This document shows positions 62,641 to 64,000 of a DNA stretch of 64,000 nucleotides, piece after piece. The notes beneath the pieces are model-generated. The model was given only the letters and a program-made list of their open reading frames with translations. It was not told the origin of the DNA and searched no databases. Location of the stretch: positions 9,562,620-9,626,619 of the forward strand of contig NC_079428.1 in the NCBI RefSeq assembly GCF_026213295.1. The letters are read 5' to 3'. The first letter of the stretch is position 1; each line of letters begins with the position of its first letter. This stretch comes from Gadus chalcogrammus (taxonomy: Eukaryota > Chordata > Actinopteri > Gadiformes > Gadidae). The position numbers were made by a program, and so were the translations under genes.

Positions 62641-62939
62641 TCTATAATGTTGCCGGCTGACTGGAGAAGCAAGATGTGTGTGAGTGTGTGTGTGTGTGTC
62701 TCTGTGTGCGTGTATGCTTGCGTGTGTGTGCGGGTGGAGGAGGGGGGGGGGGAGGAGGGGGGTCTTGCTGCCAGACCTGCCCGTGAAGGTTTGCGGTGTG
62801 TCGGGTGCGTGGGTGGTCCCTCTTTTCTCCCGGCAAATTGGCTGCACAGATTGGAAAAAGTCAGTGAGGCGGACGAGAGCGGCACCACGCCACCGGCAGA
62901 GGAAGAGGGGGGGCCCTGAGAGTCTCCCGGCGCCACACC

Positions 62940-63090
<151 letters not shown>

Positions 63091-63460
63091 CTCTCTCATC
63101 TCTGGCTCTCTCCCAGCCCCCCCTCACTATCTCCATCAGTCCCTCTACCTATTTCCTCTCAACCTTCTGAGGCATTTTATTGCATTTATCTATTTTCTCC
63201 ACCCACCCCCAACCCCCACCCCCCCTTCCCGCAACAGATACTGCACTAACATCGTTGGGCCCTTTTTTTCGCCGCTGAATTGAAAATAATAGACTATTTC
63301 CCACAGGGCTTTTGAAAAGCCTTTCCCTCCCTTCGCTGTGAAGGTCCAAAACTGCATTAAATAACCCCCAGTACAAGGGGAGAGGGGCCGCGCGCTTGGG
63401 AGACGGAAAGGGAGAGAGCAACGGGATGAAAGGTGGGCTGCTATTACTTCAACAGCTATC

Positions 63461-63462
63461 AT

Positions 63463-63494
<32 letters not shown>
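63461..63494. repeat. (CA)n microsatellite
   Basis: About 17 CA repeats. Confidence 0.95.
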
Positions 63495-63497
<3 letters not shown>

Positions 63498-64000
63498 CGC
63501 CGGGCGTAATTAAATTCACAACTCATGTTTCACTTTTTTTGCTTCGCCGCACAACGTGCACGGCGGGATGAAGAATGGGCGCGACGGAGCGCCGAGCTCT
63601 CCGTGCGTGCTTCCGGGCGCTACTGTGGAGTTCTGCGTGTCTGCGGAAGGACGAGGCGGACGGGGACAACGGTGGAAGTCGGAGTGTGTCTGTGACACGG
63701 CAGGTGCTTTAGTCGTGTCACTATGACCGTGTGATCCCTTCACCACCCCTCTGTTCTATGAATCAAACACATTTCTTACAAGTCCATATTCAATAAATAT
63801 ATATGCTCATTACATATTTAATACAATGCGTTGCATATTGATTTAAGTCCTTATTTAATTCCCAATACGATTCCCAATTACTTTTGCCTGAGAATAGCTT
63901 TGCAGCACATATCCAATATTAGTCCGTATTGCGTATTCGAGATAACTTGGTATTAAAAATTCACAAGCAGACCCAATTACATATTCAATACATCTCCTTA

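Overview
This window is vertebrate, almost certainly teleost, nuclear DNA. The evidence is split exons with GT-AG borders and matching phases, the 3' ends of two animal genes, tRNA-derived and hAT-type repeats, and an extreme load of long dinucleotide microsatellites. Such a load is a known trait of some teleost lineages, notably cods, but I cannot name the species. A run of exactly 100 N at 47088-47187 marks an assembly gap.

Only two protein-coding genes are supported, and both are incomplete. They point towards each other. On the + strand, 65-5573 holds the last three exons of a mixed-lineage kinase. Its RPRPSP...RIDPWSFVSAG block and the ALL.G..LLAS..LGR block match MAP3K11 (MLK3). On the - strand, 43888-43810 and 33014-32104 hold the last two coding exons of a neurexin: the acidic stalk exon, then the exon with the long stalk, membrane helix, cytoplasmic tail and PDZ ligand EYYV. 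The tail fits neurexin-2 best. NRXN2 and MAP3K11 lie in the same region of human 11q13, so the pairing supports both calls. The rest of nrxn2 must lie to the right of the window; 43889-64000 appears to be its intron.

Layout: 1-5573 map3k11 3' exons, with one 3.7 kb intron holding a TIR element and minisatellites; 5574-18180 largely unique intergenic DNA with a fold-back element near 13.3-13.7 kb; 18180-21430 transposon-rich, including a 717 bp fold-back and an 805 bp hAT-type element with perfect ends and an 8 bp target duplication; about 21480-27050 the most unusual feature; 27.1-32.1 kb intergenic DNA plus the probable nrxn2 3' UTR; 32.1-64 kb nrxn2 coding ends and introns crowded with microsatellites.

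The unusual feature is a giant inverted structure. A tandem array of tRNA-like units (Pol III A and B boxes) on the + strand faces a second array of the same units on the - strand. Between them is a core of about 1.2 kb, extremely rich in A and T runs and poor in G, bordered by inverted short tandem repeats. I know of no described family with this organisation. It is my main candidate for a new element, but an assembly or fold-back artefact must be excluded first.

There is no sign of prokaryotic genes, CRISPR, operons, or functional tRNA or rRNA genes. Most long open frames here are translations of (TG)n, (AG)n or similar repeats and are not genes.
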